Of a stretch of 64,000 bases of DNA, positions 9,880-18,360 are shown piece after piece. The translations under genes and the position numbers were made by a program. The notes under the pieces are model-generated. The model ran no database searches. It worked only from the letters and a program-made list of their open reading frames with translations, and was not told where the DNA came from. Positions within the stretch are counted from its first letter, which is position 1, and the number at the start of each line of letters is the position of its first letter. Source of the DNA: Ralstonia sp. NFACC01 (GTDB lineage: Bacteria; Pseudomonadota; Gammaproteobacteria; Burkholderiales; Burkholderiaceae); assembly GCF_900115545.1 (NCBI RefSeq), contig NZ_FOWV01000004.1, positions 248,001 to 312,000 on the forward strand, in the 5' to 3' direction.

Positions 9880-10926
9880 ATGAAACCCGCCCCCATTCCG
9901 GATAACGAAGCAGAACGTCTGGCCTCCCTCCAGGACATGCTGTTGCTGTCTACGCCGGATGAGGAACTGTTCGACCGCGTCACGCGCACGACCAAGCGGG
10001 TGTTTGAAGCGCCCATCGTGCTCGTGTCGCTCATCGACGCCCAGCGCCAGTGGTTCAAATCGTGCATCGGTCTGAGCGTGCGCGAGACCCCGCGCGACAT
10101 CTCGTTCTGCGGGCATGCCGTGGCCGAAGACCAGATGCTGGTCATTCCCGACGCCATGGCCGACCCGCGCTTTGCCGATAACCCGCTCGTTATCGGCGCG
10201 CCGCACATCCGTTTCTATGCCGGGCGGCCCGTCAGGAACCTAGCGGGCTACGCCGTCGGCACGCTCTGCGTGATCGACCAGAAGCCGCGAGAGTTCGACC
10301 AGGCCGAGCAAGAGCTGCTCGACGACTTGGCCAGTTGGGTGGAATCGGGTTTTCGCGAACGTGAACTGAGCGAAACGCAGCGCTCCATCCTGACCGAGCT
10401 GCAGGTCGCACGCCATGAGAGCCTGACCGACCCGATGCTGAGCATCTGGAACCGGCGCGCTGCGATGGAACTGCTCACACGCGAATGTGGCCACGCGATG
10501 CGGCACAGGCAGCCGCTGTCATTGCTGGTGGTGGACGTTGACCACTTCAAGCGCGTGAACGATACCTACGGTCACCCCGCGGGCGATACGGTATTGATTG
10601 AAATCGCGCGCACGCTGCGGGTGAATTCACGCCCCGTCGATGCGGTGGGCCGCTACGGCGGCGAAGAATTCCTGGTGTTGCTGCCCGACACGACCACCCA
10701 GCAGGCCGCCAGCATCGCGGAACGACTCCGTAGCGCGGTGGAAGCCTTGGTGATTGCCACGCCCGAGGCCGACATTCGCTGCACCATCAGCCTGGGCCTG
10801 GCGAGCTGCGAGCCGGGGCGCAACCTGTGTACGCCCACAGACCTCATCATGCGCGCCGATGCCGCGCTGCTCGCTGCCAAACGGCTGGGGCGCAATCGCG
10901 TGATATTCGACGGCCAGCCGGTGTAG
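9880..10926 (+). CDS. GAF-GGDEF diguanylate cyclase
   Basis: Cytosolic two-domain signalling protein of 348 residues. Residues about 20-160 form a GAF domain of the type common in two-domain cyclases (SLIDAQRQWFKSCIG, FCGHAV, GTLCVID). Residues about 185-345 form a GGDEF domain with the active-site motif GGEEF. RxxD (RPVD) stands five residues before it, so the product-inhibition I-site is intact. It should make cyclic di-GMP in response to a ligand or redox signal at the GAF domain. No membrane segment or neighbouring effector gene was seen. Confidence 0.92.
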   Translation: MKPAPIPDNEAERLASLQDMLLLSTPDEELFDRVTRTTKRVFEAPIVLVSLIDAQRQWFKSCIGLSVRETPRDISFCGHAVAEDQMLVIPDAMADPRFADNPLVIGAPHIRFYAGRPVRNLAGYAVGTLCVIDQKPREFDQAEQELLDDLASWVESGFRERELSETQRSILTELQVARHESLTDPMLSIWNRRAAMELLTRECGHAMRHRQPLSLLVVDVDHFKRVNDTYGHPAGDTVLIEIARTLRVNSRPVDAVGRYGGEEFLVLLPDTTTQQAASIAERLRSAVEALVIATPEADIRCTISLGLASCEPGRNLCTPTDLIMRADAALLAAKRLGRNRVIFDGQPV

Positions 10927-10927
10927 A

Positions 10928-11353
10928 TCAGTTCGGCGCAGGCTCGCCGCCGCGGCGGGCGACGCGCACGTCAACACGTTCCGGCGCCAACGCACGCTCG
11001 AACACCGCGCGCGCGGCATGCGTCGTGCCAGTGCCGCACATGAACGCATCGATGGCAGCAAAGCCGTGCTCGGGCCAGGTGTGAATGGAAAGATGCGATT
11101 CGGCAAGCAACAACACACCGGTCACGCCGCCCTGCTCGCCAGCAGGCAAGCCCGTGCGCACGGAATCGAAACGATGCAGATGTGCATGCAGGATGGTGGC
11201 GCCCAGTGCGTCGGCAGCATCGCGCAGCGCGGTTTCCAGTGCAGCGGCATCGCGCAGCAGCGCAGGCGCCACGCCGTACAGATCGAGCAGAAGATGCTCG
11301 CCCACGGCGGCGGACGCCTCATCCACCGAAAGCGCTGCGTCAGTGCGCGTCAC
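10928..11353 (-). CDS. speD: S-adenosylmethionine decarboxylase proenzyme
   Basis: Short bacterial class 1B enzyme of 141 residues that decarboxylates S-adenosylmethionine to supply aminopropyl groups for spermidine. The self-cleavage and active-site segment AESHLSIHTWPEHGFAAID is intact, with the Ser that becomes the pyruvoyl group, the processing His, and the downstream Cys in FMCGTG. I chose the GTG at 11353 because its GTGA overlaps the stop of the preceding small gene, implying coupling; the open frame upstream of it shows no conservation. It is the last gene of a set with DUF4178 and a glycine-rich membrane peptide. Confidence 0.92.
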   Translation of the reverse strand: MTRTDAALSVDEASAAVGEHLLLDLYGVAPALLRDAAALETALRDAADALGATILHAHLHRFDSVRTGLPAGEQGGVTGVLLLAESHLSIHTWPEHGFAAIDAFMCGTGTTHAARAVFERALAPERVDVRVARRGGEPAPN

Positions 11354-11535
11354 TTGTGGCCCCCGCTGAAGCCGCCGCCATAACCGCTGCCGCCCGATGA
11401 GCCGCCCCAGTAAGACGATCCGCCCGTGCTGCTGCCGTAAGACGGCGTGCGCGGCGCGGCAAAGCCGGCCTTCCAGTCCATATAGGTCGCGCCAATCACC
11501 ACGGCCACGGCATAGAGAACGAACCAGTTCTTCAT
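11350..11535 (-). CDS. Small membrane protein with Gly/Ser-rich tail
   Basis: Protein of 61 residues: one membrane helix (residues about 4-20) followed by a tail rich in Gly, Ser and Tyr that ends GGHK. The ATG at 11535 overlaps the DUF4178 stop (ATGA), and its own stop overlaps the speD GTG, so all three genes are translationally coupled. The function is unknown. Position and form suggest a small accessory subunit of the DUF4178 membrane protein. Confidence 0.7.
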   Translation of the reverse strand: MKNWFVLYAVAVVIGATYMDWKAGFAAPRTPSYGSSTGGSSYWGGSSGGSGYGGGFSGGHK

Positions 11536-12980
11536 TCCCCGCCCCCAATCTTGGCGACCAGCCACGCGGGCACCAGCAACAGCAGTGCCGCAAAGAACGT
11601 GATACCGAACACGGAGCCGGGCGCCATGAAGAACGGCACGAGGTTCAGCAGACCGAGCAGCACGCAGGCCACCACCGCCACCGTCATGTAGTTCGACGAT
11701 GATGCCTTGGCCGGCTCGGCGACCACCTTGCCGAACCACGCCTTGATCTGCGCGGCGCTGACCGGCGTGCTTTTGGACCACGTCAGCTCATGCGCGTCGC
11801 TCTCCGCCGCCAGGCTTTCCTCGCCGGCGGCATATTCGACAACGCGCGTCTGGTCGCCCGATTGGACACGCCAGTTGAAGGCTCCGGCGGCGTAGGTCAC
11901 TCGCGAGGTGTAATCCTCGTCGCGGGCGTAGACCTTGCCGTCGAGCACTGCGGTGCGCCCGTCCCGCTGGGTGGGCCAGCGGTCGAGTACGTTGGCGCGG
12001 AACCAGCCGTCATCGGTTTCGACCATCCAGCTGAAGCCGCGCTTAGGGGTGTACAGCAAGTATTCGAACCATTCGCCTCCGCCGTCGACGACCGTGCGGC
12101 GCATCACGCCGATCACCTGCCACTGCAGGCCATCGATGAGCGCCTTGTCGCCCAGCTCCAACGTGGTGGCCACCTGCGGCACCGACCGCGCGCGCGCAAT
12201 GATGTCGCCGCGCGGCGTGGCGGCATCAATGGCTGCGCCGCAGCCGGGGCACAGCACATGGCCCGTCAGGCCGGGGCTGAACGGAATTGACGTGCCGCAC
12301 TGCGGGCAATCGAGATTCGCGAGCTTGCGCGGGACGCGGCCAGCGGTTTCCTTGATCTCCGCGTCGGTGCGCAGAAGCTGGCACTTGAGCACGTCGAGCG
12401 TGGTGGCTTCGCCCACGTAGAGCGTGGGGGCCGTGCCGTCGGAGTAATCCAGCGTGATGAAAGCGTCTTCGCGGCGGCCATCGGCCACGCGCGCATGCCA
12501 GCCTTCGCCCACGCGGAACGGCAATTCGCCCTGGCCGCCTGTGCAATCGGCCTCGCGCACGTCGGACAGCGTGAATTGCGTGCCCTCGGCATCGTAAAGC
12601 TGACCCGGGCGCAGCCCTTCGAACGCAACCGCATTGGCCGGCGTACCGCGCGCGAACGTCATCGTGACCTGCCCGGACGCCTCTGCGAGCCAGCCATCGG
12701 TGCCGTCGTCAAACAGCACGTACCACTCGTTCCAGAAACCCGCGTCGTAGCGCAACTGGATGCGCCCGACAACGGTGAACGCCTTGTTCTTGTAGCGCCC
12801 GGTGGTGCCGATCTGCACGCGCGCGTAGTCCTCCAGCACGGCAGACATCTTGCCGATGTCGGACAGCGTCTCACCGTCGCGCAGCAACGTGCTTTTGCAG
12901 AAGCTGCACACCGCCATGACGGCAGCGGCAGACTTCAGTTCCACCGGCGCGCCACACGCCGGGCAGTTGGCATGAAACAT
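11532..12980 (-). CDS. DUF4178 membrane protein with zinc ribbons
   Basis: Protein of 482 residues. The N-terminus has a zinc ribbon (cysteines at 6, 9, 25 and 28), the middle a second CPQCG...CPGCG ribbon, with DUF4178 beta domains on either side. Two hydrophobic helices near residues 430-475 anchor it in the inner membrane, soluble part inward. DUF4178 has no proven biochemical role. From comparative genomics I recall it near PspA/SPFH membrane-stress genes and polyamine enzymes, as here. A terminator-like hairpin separates it from the SPFH gene upstream. Confidence 0.85.
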   Translation of the reverse strand: MFHANCPACGAPVELKSAAAVMAVCSFCKSTLLRDGETLSDIGKMSAVLEDYARVQIGTTGRYKNKAFTVVGRIQLRYDAGFWNEWYVLFDDGTDGWLAEASGQVTMTFARGTPANAVAFEGLRPGQLYDAEGTQFTLSDVREADCTGGQGELPFRVGEGWHARVADGRREDAFITLDYSDGTAPTLYVGEATTLDVLKCQLLRTDAEIKETAGRVPRKLANLDCPQCGTSIPFSPGLTGHVLCPGCGAAIDAATPRGDIIARARSVPQVATTLELGDKALIDGLQWQVIGVMRRTVVDGGGEWFEYLLYTPKRGFSWMVETDDGWFRANVLDRWPTQRDGRTAVLDGKVYARDEDYTSRVTYAAGAFNWRVQSGDQTRVVEYAAGEESLAAESDAHELTWSKSTPVSAAQIKAWFGKVVAEPAKASSSNYMTVAVVACVLLGLLNLVPFFMAPGSVFGITFFAALLLLVPAWLVAKIGGGE

Positions 12981-13015
12981 GGTCAGGTCGTTCGATTGCG
13001 CGAAAAATTGCGCAG

Positions 13016-13043
13016 AAAAACGGGCGGCTTGCGGTGCCGCCCG
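13016..13043 (-). terminator. Rho-independent terminator after the SPFH gene
   Basis: On the minus strand an 8-bp perfect G/C stem (13021-13028 with 13036-13043, 7-base loop) is followed by five T. It lies 25 bases beyond the SPFH stop and before the DUF4178 start, so the two downstream sets may be transcribed separately or by partial read-through. Confidence 0.7.
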
Positions 13044-13068
13044 GTCATCCGATCAGCGGGGCCGAAGC

Positions 13069-14118
13069 TCAGCCTCCGGTCAGTGCCTTGAGCACGGCAG
13101 CCTTGCCGGCGTCAAAGTCAGCTTGCGTGATGAGGCCCTTGTCGAGCAGTTCCTTGAGCTTGGCCAGGCGAGCGGTGGGGTCGTCCGCTGCCGGAGCGGC
13201 AGGTGCCGCAGCCGCAGGTTGAACCGCCGGAGCAGCTGCCCCGCCAGCGTTGCCTTGCACTGCCGTGCGCAGGCTGTCGGCCATCGCCTGGCCCATCGCC
13301 AGCCCTGCCGCCAAACCCGCGCCCGTACCGGCGATGCCGCCCTCGTTGCGCGCGGCCAGCGGCAGCGATTCGGCCGTCTGGTATTGCGTGAAGCGCTGCA
13401 TGTCGCCGGTCATGTCCATGCTGATGCGGCGGTCCAGTGCGGCCTGCAGCTCGTCCGGCAGCGTGACACTGGAAACCTGGAAGCTGTCGAGCGCCAGGCC
13501 GTACTGCGTGAACTGCGGCAGCAGCGCCTCGCGCACCTTGTTCGACATCAGCATCTGGTTGGCGGCCAGGTCCAGGAACGGCACGCCGGATTCGCCAAAC
13601 GCCGTGGCCATCGCACCCATGATGACGGGGGCGAGTTGCGCCTCGACTTCATCCACGGTGTAGATGTCGCGCGTGCCGCTCACCTGCTGGTAGAACAGCT
13701 TCGGATCGGCCACGTGGTAGGCGTACACGCCAAACGCGCGCAGGCGGATCATGCCGAAATCCTTGTCGCGCACCGTCACCGGCTGCGGCGTGCCCCAGCG
13801 GCGGCCAAGCTGCTGGCGCGTGCTGAAGTAATAGACATCGGACTTGAAGGGGGATTCGAACAGCTTGTCCCAGTTCTTCAGGTACGTGAGAACGGGCAGC
13901 GTCTGCGTGGTCAGCTTGAAGGTGCCGGCGCTGAACACGTCAGCGATCTGCCCTTCGTTGACGAACATCGCCATCTGCGAGTCGCGCACGACCAGGGTGC
14001 CGCCGTTCTGGATTTCCATGTCCTGCATCGGATAGCGCCAGGCAAGCACGCCGTCTTCGCTCTCCGTCCATTGCAGGATGTCGATGAACTGCTTCTTGAT
14101 AAAACTGGACAGACTCAC
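13069..14118 (-). CDS. SPFH/band-7 domain protein, YdjI-like, with C-terminal SHOCT
   Basis: Protein of 349 residues. Residues about 1-260 match the SPFH group that includes Bacillus YdjI (virion core protein-like; WRYPMQDMEIQNGGTLVVRDSQ). A Gly/Ala/Pro-rich linker follows, then a SHOCT motif (ARLAKLKELLDKGLITQADFDAGKAAVL) at the C-terminus. It lacks the N-terminal anchor of flotillins and is probably recruited to the membrane. In Bacillus the relative is co-transcribed with a PspA paralogue; no PspA gene is visible here. It lies 49 bases downstream of the DUF350 gene on the same strand. Confidence 0.85.
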   Translation of the reverse strand: MSLSSFIKKQFIDILQWTESEDGVLAWRYPMQDMEIQNGGTLVVRDSQMAMFVNEGQIADVFSAGTFKLTTQTLPVLTYLKNWDKLFESPFKSDVYYFSTRQQLGRRWGTPQPVTVRDKDFGMIRLRAFGVYAYHVADPKLFYQQVSGTRDIYTVDEVEAQLAPVIMGAMATAFGESGVPFLDLAANQMLMSNKVREALLPQFTQYGLALDSFQVSSVTLPDELQAALDRRISMDMTGDMQRFTQYQTAESLPLAARNEGGIAGTGAGLAAGLAMGQAMADSLRTAVQGNAGGAAAPAVQPAAAAPAAPAADDPTARLAKLKELLDKGLITQADFDAGKAAVLKALTGG

Positions 14119-14167
14119 AGCAAACTCCTTCGCGATGATTCGCGGGGCAGGAACAATCAGAACAAGG

Positions 14168-14566
14168 TCAGGACAGGCACGCCGCGTTGATCACGCCCAC
14201 GGCCAGCGCACTCACGCCAAACAGCATACCGGCGGCGATATTGTTGTGCTCGATCTGCAAGCGGTAGTCCGGCATCAGCCGCGTAAGCACCAGAAAGACG
14301 ACCAGCTGCACCACCGACGCCATCACCGCCCAGAACAGGAACGGCACCAGGCCATCGGCATGCGTGATGCTCGACGCGATGGTCAGCACGAAACCAAGCA
14401 GCGCACCGGACAGCGACAGCGCTGCCGCAATATTGCCTTCACGGATCAGCTTGAACTCGTCATACGGCGTCAGGCGCAGGTAGACGAAAAAGAAGCCGGA
14501 GAACACCACGGCGCCGGCCAGCAGGTGCGAAGCGTAGGCGATCACGGAAGCGGTCATGTCGGGCAT
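14168..14566 (-). CDS. DUF350 membrane protein
   Basis: Protein of 132 residues with four hydrophobic segments, of the DUF350 (YjfL) family: SGFFFVYLRLTPYDEFKLIREGN near residue 20, then IAAALSLSGALLGF and HNNIAAGMLFG. The family has no proven activity. In enterobacteria YjfL sits in an operon with a PspA paralogue and a glutathionylspermidine-synthetase-like protein, again membrane and polyamine genes together. ATG 14566 is preferred; a second ATG at 14557 is possible and no clear ribosome-binding site decides. It is divergent from the aminopropyltransferase gene, sharing 175 bases. Confidence 0.85.
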   Translation of the reverse strand: MPDMTASVIAYASHLLAGAVVFSGFFFVYLRLTPYDEFKLIREGNIAAALSLSGALLGFVLTIASSITHADGLVPFLFWAVMASVVQLVVFLVLTRLMPDYRLQIEHNNIAAGMLFGVSALAVGVINAACLS

Positions 14567-14741
14567 GGGAAGGCCGTGCAGTACATAGGTGGCGCCACTA
14601 TAGCGGCTGATGCGCCGCTTGCGTACCCCCCGATGCGGCCATGCAGCCGCCGGCTCGCCGGGAGGGAAAAAAGGCGGCACAATCGCGCTCGCCTTGGCAT
14701 CCGCCGTTTGTTAACACCCCTTCATTTTCCACCTTCGCAGC

Positions 14742-16319
14742 ATGTCGACGCCGCAGCCTGACGCCACATACGAACCCACGCAGCCTGCGGGCCGCGGCAA
14801 TGCCCTGCTGGTCCTCGCCGTCTTCGTGGTCGCCTCGTGCGGGCTCGCGTACGAATTGATTGCCGGGGCATTGGCTTCGTATCTGCTGGGCGATTCCATC
14901 CTGCAGTTCTCTTCCATCATCGGCGCCTATCTGTTTGCCATGGGCATCGGTTCATGGCTCTCGCGCTACGTGGCGGACGAGGCGCTACTCGCCCGCTTTG
15001 TCGATCTGGAATTGCTGGTGGGACTGTTTGGCGGCGTGTCTGCGGCGGCACTGTTTGCGTTATTTGCGCTGGAATCGGCGCCGTTCCGGCTGGTGCTGTA
15101 TGCGCTGGTGACGGTGATCGGCGTGCTGGTCGGCATGGAGATCCCGCTGGTGATGCGCATGCTGCATCGCCGCCAAGCCAAATTTTCCGATCTCGTCAGC
15201 CGCGTGCTGACGTTCGATTACCTGGGCGCGCTGGCGGTGTCCCTGCTCTTTCCGCTGGTGCTGGCGCCGCGCCTGGGGCTGGTGCGCACCGGCTTCCTGT
15301 TCGGCCTGTTCAATACGGCGATTGCGGTCTGGACGCTCTGGCACTTCCGCGCCGAGCTGGCGCTCACGGCCCGCATGCGCACGGCGATGGCGTGGCGCGC
15401 CGGCGCAGTGGCAGCGGCATTGCTCGCCGGCTTTGGCGCATCGGACAAGCTCACGCATTGGTCGGAGCGCGCGCTTTTTGGCGACGAGATCATCCATGCG
15501 ATTTCCTCGCCGTATCAGCGGCTGGTGGTGACGCGCTGGAAAGACGACTTGCGCCTGTACATCAACGGCAACCTGCAGTTTTCCTCGCGCGACGAATACC
15601 GCTATCACGAGGCGCTGGTGCTGCCCGCGCTGGAATCGGTGCGCGGTGCACGGCGCGTGCTGGTGCTGGGCGGTGGCGACGGCCTCGCGCTGCGGCAGAT
15701 CTTGAAGTATCCGCAGATCGAGCATGTCACGCTGGTTGATCTGGACCCGCGCATGACGAACCTGTTCTCGCACGCCGAAGCGCTGGTCGCGCTCAATCAG
15801 CATGCGTTCAGCGACCCGCGCGTGACGGTGGTCAACGCCGATGCAGCGCAATGGATGCAGACCGCTACCGACATGTTCGACGTCGCCATCGTGGATTTTC
15901 CAGACCCGTCCAACTTCAGCATTGGCAAGCTGTATTCGGTGCCGTTCTACCGGCTGCTGTCGCGCCACGTGGCAGACACGGGGCTCGTGGTCATCCAGGC
16001 GACGTCGCCCTACTTCGCGCCGCGCTCGTACTGGTGTGTGGATGCGACATTGAAGGAAGCCGGCTATCGCACATGGCCGTACCACGCGCTGGTGCCGTCC
16101 TTCGGTGAATGGGGCTTCATCCTGGCCGCGCCGGGCCGCGCAGACTTCCAGCTGCCCACCTCATACCGCGTGCCGACGCGCTTCCTGGATGCCGACACCA
16201 CGCATCAGATGTTCAGCTTCGCGCCCGACATGCCGCGCCCGCAGGTGGAACCGAACCGGCTGAACAACCAATCGCTGGTGCGGTATTTCGAAGAAGACTG
16301 GCACGGCGTGCTGCGCTGA
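14742..16319 (+). CDS. Membrane-anchored polyamine aminopropyltransferase (SpeE-like)
   Basis: Protein of 525 residues in two parts. Residues about 20-230 hold six or seven membrane helices. Residues about 235-500 form a spermidine-synthase-type Rossmann domain, with VLVLGGGDGLALRQ and VDLDP for decarboxylated AdoMet and DFPDPSN carrying the catalytic Asp. The expected reaction is transfer of an aminopropyl group from decarboxylated AdoMet, made by the nearby SpeD, to an amine acceptor at the membrane; the true acceptor is unknown. The next gene starts inside its stop codon (TGATG). Confidence 0.88.
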   Translation: MSTPQPDATYEPTQPAGRGNALLVLAVFVVASCGLAYELIAGALASYLLGDSILQFSSIIGAYLFAMGIGSWLSRYVADEALLARFVDLELLVGLFGGVSAAALFALFALESAPFRLVLYALVTVIGVLVGMEIPLVMRMLHRRQAKFSDLVSRVLTFDYLGALAVSLLFPLVLAPRLGLVRTGFLFGLFNTAIAVWTLWHFRAELALTARMRTAMAWRAGAVAAALLAGFGASDKLTHWSERALFGDEIIHAISSPYQRLVVTRWKDDLRLYINGNLQFSSRDEYRYHEALVLPALESVRGARRVLVLGGGDGLALRQILKYPQIEHVTLVDLDPRMTNLFSHAEALVALNQHAFSDPRVTVVNADAAQWMQTATDMFDVAIVDFPDPSNFSIGKLYSVPFYRLLSRHVADTGLVVIQATSPYFAPRSYWCVDATLKEAGYRTWPYHALVPSFGEWGFILAAPGRADFQLPTSYRVPTRFLDADTTHQMFSFAPDMPRPQVEPNRLNNQSLVRYFEEDWHGVLR

Positions 16320-17941
16320 TGGCAACGCGACGCAGCTTTCTTGTGGGTGCAGCTGCGGCCGGTGTGGCTGCGGCGGGTGCCGGTTCGTGGGCAGGCTTTC
16401 GCGCGCTCACGGAGATCACGCCCAACGTGCGCATGCCGGGCCAGGCTGCGGGCCACAAGTTGCGCGACCTCCGCGCCCTGCCGGCACCATCGGAAACGCG
16501 GCGCGTGGGCGTTGCCATTTGCGGCAGCGGCATCGGCGGATTGAGCTGTGCGTGGCGACTCGCAAAAAGCGGCCGGCGCGACGCGGTGGTCGTAGAAGGC
16601 CCGGAGCGCTATGGCAATGCCGCTGGCGGCGCCTTCGGTGCGCAGCGCTTCCCAACCGGTGCGCATTACCTGCCGCTGCCGTCGATGGAATCGACGCACG
16701 TGCGCGAGATGCTGGCCGACTTTGGCGTGATCGAGCGCGACCCTTTTGCCCTGCGCCCGACGTACGACGAACGCGTGCTCGTTCACGCGCCCGATGAACG
16801 CCTGTGGCTCGGCAATCGCTGGCAAGACGGCTTTGTGCCGCATGAAGGCATTACCGAAGCCGAACGCGCCGAGCACACACGGTTCTTCGCCCACATCGAC
16901 CGGCTGCGCCAAACCACCGGCGCCGACGGCCGCCGCGTCTTTGCCGTGCCGACGGCGCTCTCATCCGCAGACCCGGCGTGGCGCGCGCTCGACGCATTCA
17001 CCTTTCGCGACTGGCTGCACCGCGAGGGCTACCGCGCCGCCACGCTGCACTGGTATGCCGACTACTGCTGCCGCGACGATTACGGCGTCACCGCCGATCA
17101 CGTTTCCGCCTGGGCCGGCATTGCCTATTTCGCCAGCCGCGGCGGCATGGCGAGCAACGCCGAACAAGGCACCGTGCTCACGTGGCCGGAAGGGCTGGAC
17201 TGGATGGCCGAGCGAATGTTCAAAGCTGCCGGATTGAACGAGCCGGGCCGCTTGCTACCGGGCAGCGCCGCGCGCATCGGCATGACGAACGAGGCCGGCG
17301 CACGCGTCTTCGCCGATGTACTGCAGGCAGACGGCAGCGTCGTGCGCCTGCTGGCCGATCACGTGGTCAGCGCGATGCCGCTGCACGTTGCCAAGCACGT
17401 CGTCGAGGGCTTTGATGTGCCCGCCGCCGAGTTGCCTGAAACCGCGCCGTGGCTGCTCGCCAATCTGCTCATCGACGGCTTTCCGCCCGAACACGACGAC
17501 ACGCCGCTGGCCTGGGACAACGTGGTCTATCGCGGCACGGGGCTGGGCTATGTGGTGGCCAATCACCAGGACATTCGCGTCGGGCCGCCCGCGCAGAGCG
17601 TGTTCACGGCCTACGTGGCGCTGTCTGACATGACACCGAAGGCCGCGCGCGCATGGCTGCTGAAGGCATCGCCGCAAGCGCTGTTCGATCGCGCGCTGGC
17701 CGATCTCGATACGGTGTACGGCATCCGCCTGCGCACCCAGATCCGCCGGGCCGACCTGACGCTACGCGGCCACGCGATGGCGATTCCCACACCGGGCTTC
17801 CTCTCTCGACCGGGCATTGCGCGCCTTCGTGAGAGCGCCGGGCCGATCCACTACGCGCATGCGGACCTGTCCGGCTACTCCGTGTTCGAAGAAGCGGCGT
17901 GGTGGGGAGATCGGGCGGCGCGGCGCATCCTCGGTGGCTGA
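16319..17941 (+). CDS. Tat-exported FAD-dependent oxidoreductase, amine-oxidase-like
   Basis: Protein of 540 residues. It begins with a twin-arginine signal (TRRSFLVGAAAAGVAAAG) for export of a folded cofactor protein. An FAD-binding Rossmann motif follows near residue 62 (GSGIGGLSCAWRLAKSG). The C-terminal GYSVFEEAAWWGDRAA is the second FAD contact typical of flavin amine oxidases and phytoene-desaturase-like proteins. Coupling to an aminopropyltransferase gene suggests that it oxidises a polyamine or related amine in the periplasm. This substrate is inferred from context only. Confidence 0.85.
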   Translation: MATRRSFLVGAAAAGVAAAGAGSWAGFRALTEITPNVRMPGQAAGHKLRDLRALPAPSETRRVGVAICGSGIGGLSCAWRLAKSGRRDAVVVEGPERYGNAAGGAFGAQRFPTGAHYLPLPSMESTHVREMLADFGVIERDPFALRPTYDERVLVHAPDERLWLGNRWQDGFVPHEGITEAERAEHTRFFAHIDRLRQTTGADGRRVFAVPTALSSADPAWRALDAFTFRDWLHREGYRAATLHWYADYCCRDDYGVTADHVSAWAGIAYFASRGGMASNAEQGTVLTWPEGLDWMAERMFKAAGLNEPGRLLPGSAARIGMTNEAGARVFADVLQADGSVVRLLADHVVSAMPLHVAKHVVEGFDVPAAELPETAPWLLANLLIDGFPPEHDDTPLAWDNVVYRGTGLGYVVANHQDIRVGPPAQSVFTAYVALSDMTPKAARAWLLKASPQALFDRALADLDTVYGIRLRTQIRRADLTLRGHAMAIPTPGFLSRPGIARLRESAGPIHYAHADLSGYSVFEEAAWWGDRAARRILGG

Positions 17942-17964
17942 TTGTTAGCGCCGCCGCAGGGCAT

Positions 17965-18237
17965 CTAGCGCAACCGCTCAATCTCGGCCATCAGTTCCCA
18001 CGTGGCCGGATCGATATCGCTGCGCTCAAGCGCCAGCGATAGATACGCTCCGATCATGTCGACAAACCCACGCGCAAATGCGGGTGGATATGCGCTGCCC
18101 GTGTACTGCATCAGTTGCTGCCGCAAGAGGCGCGGCCGGTGCTGCCCAAACTCGCGTACGTAGGCCTGCGTTCGGCAGAGGAATGTTCGCGCTTCCAGCG
18201 CACCGTCAAGGTAGACGCGGCGTTTGGTGAGGGTCAT
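17965..18237 (-). CDS. 90-residue protein of a two-copy module, copy A
   Basis: Hypothetical protein of 90 residues. The ATG at 18237 overlaps the stop of a 30-codon ORF (ATGA) and has GGGAG upstream; an open extension to 18276 is not needed. It is homologous to the 92-residue protein at 55695-55973. With one gap the two share about 27 positions, including Y9, G12-A13-L14, A16-R17, L20, R22-T23-Q24, Q32, P35, L38-R39, a GFxDxIGA block and a final D-x3-W-E. No known domain, signal peptide or membrane segment is seen. Both copies follow a structured RNA and a coupled short ORF. Confidence 0.75.
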   Translation of the reverse strand: MTLTKRRVYLDGALEARTFLCRTQAYVREFGQHRPRLLRQQLMQYTGSAYPPAFARGFVDMIGAYLSLALERSDIDPATWELMAEIERLR

Positions 18238-18326
18238 TGGCGGCTCCCGCATCGCAACGAAACGGGGCACAGCCAAGGCGGGGAAGGAAAAGACGCGGGG
18301 CGACGCCCGCTGAACACAACAGTCAT
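18234..18326 (-). CDS. Short ORF (30 codons) between structured RNA and protein A
   Basis: Thirty codons beginning MTVVFSGRRPASF, with a near-consensus Shine-Dalgarno AGGAGG four bases before the ATG. Its TGA overlaps the ATG of the 90-residue gene. It is Pro-, Ser- and Arg-rich with no recognised family. The strong initiation signal and coupling suggest a regulatory leader peptide or a small product in its own right. The same arrangement occurs at 55594-55698. Confidence 0.55.
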   Translation of the reverse strand: MTVVFSGRRPASFPSPPWLCPVSLRCGSRQ

Positions 18327-18360
18327 GGAGCCTCCTACGGATAGCAAAAGGCCCGACTAA

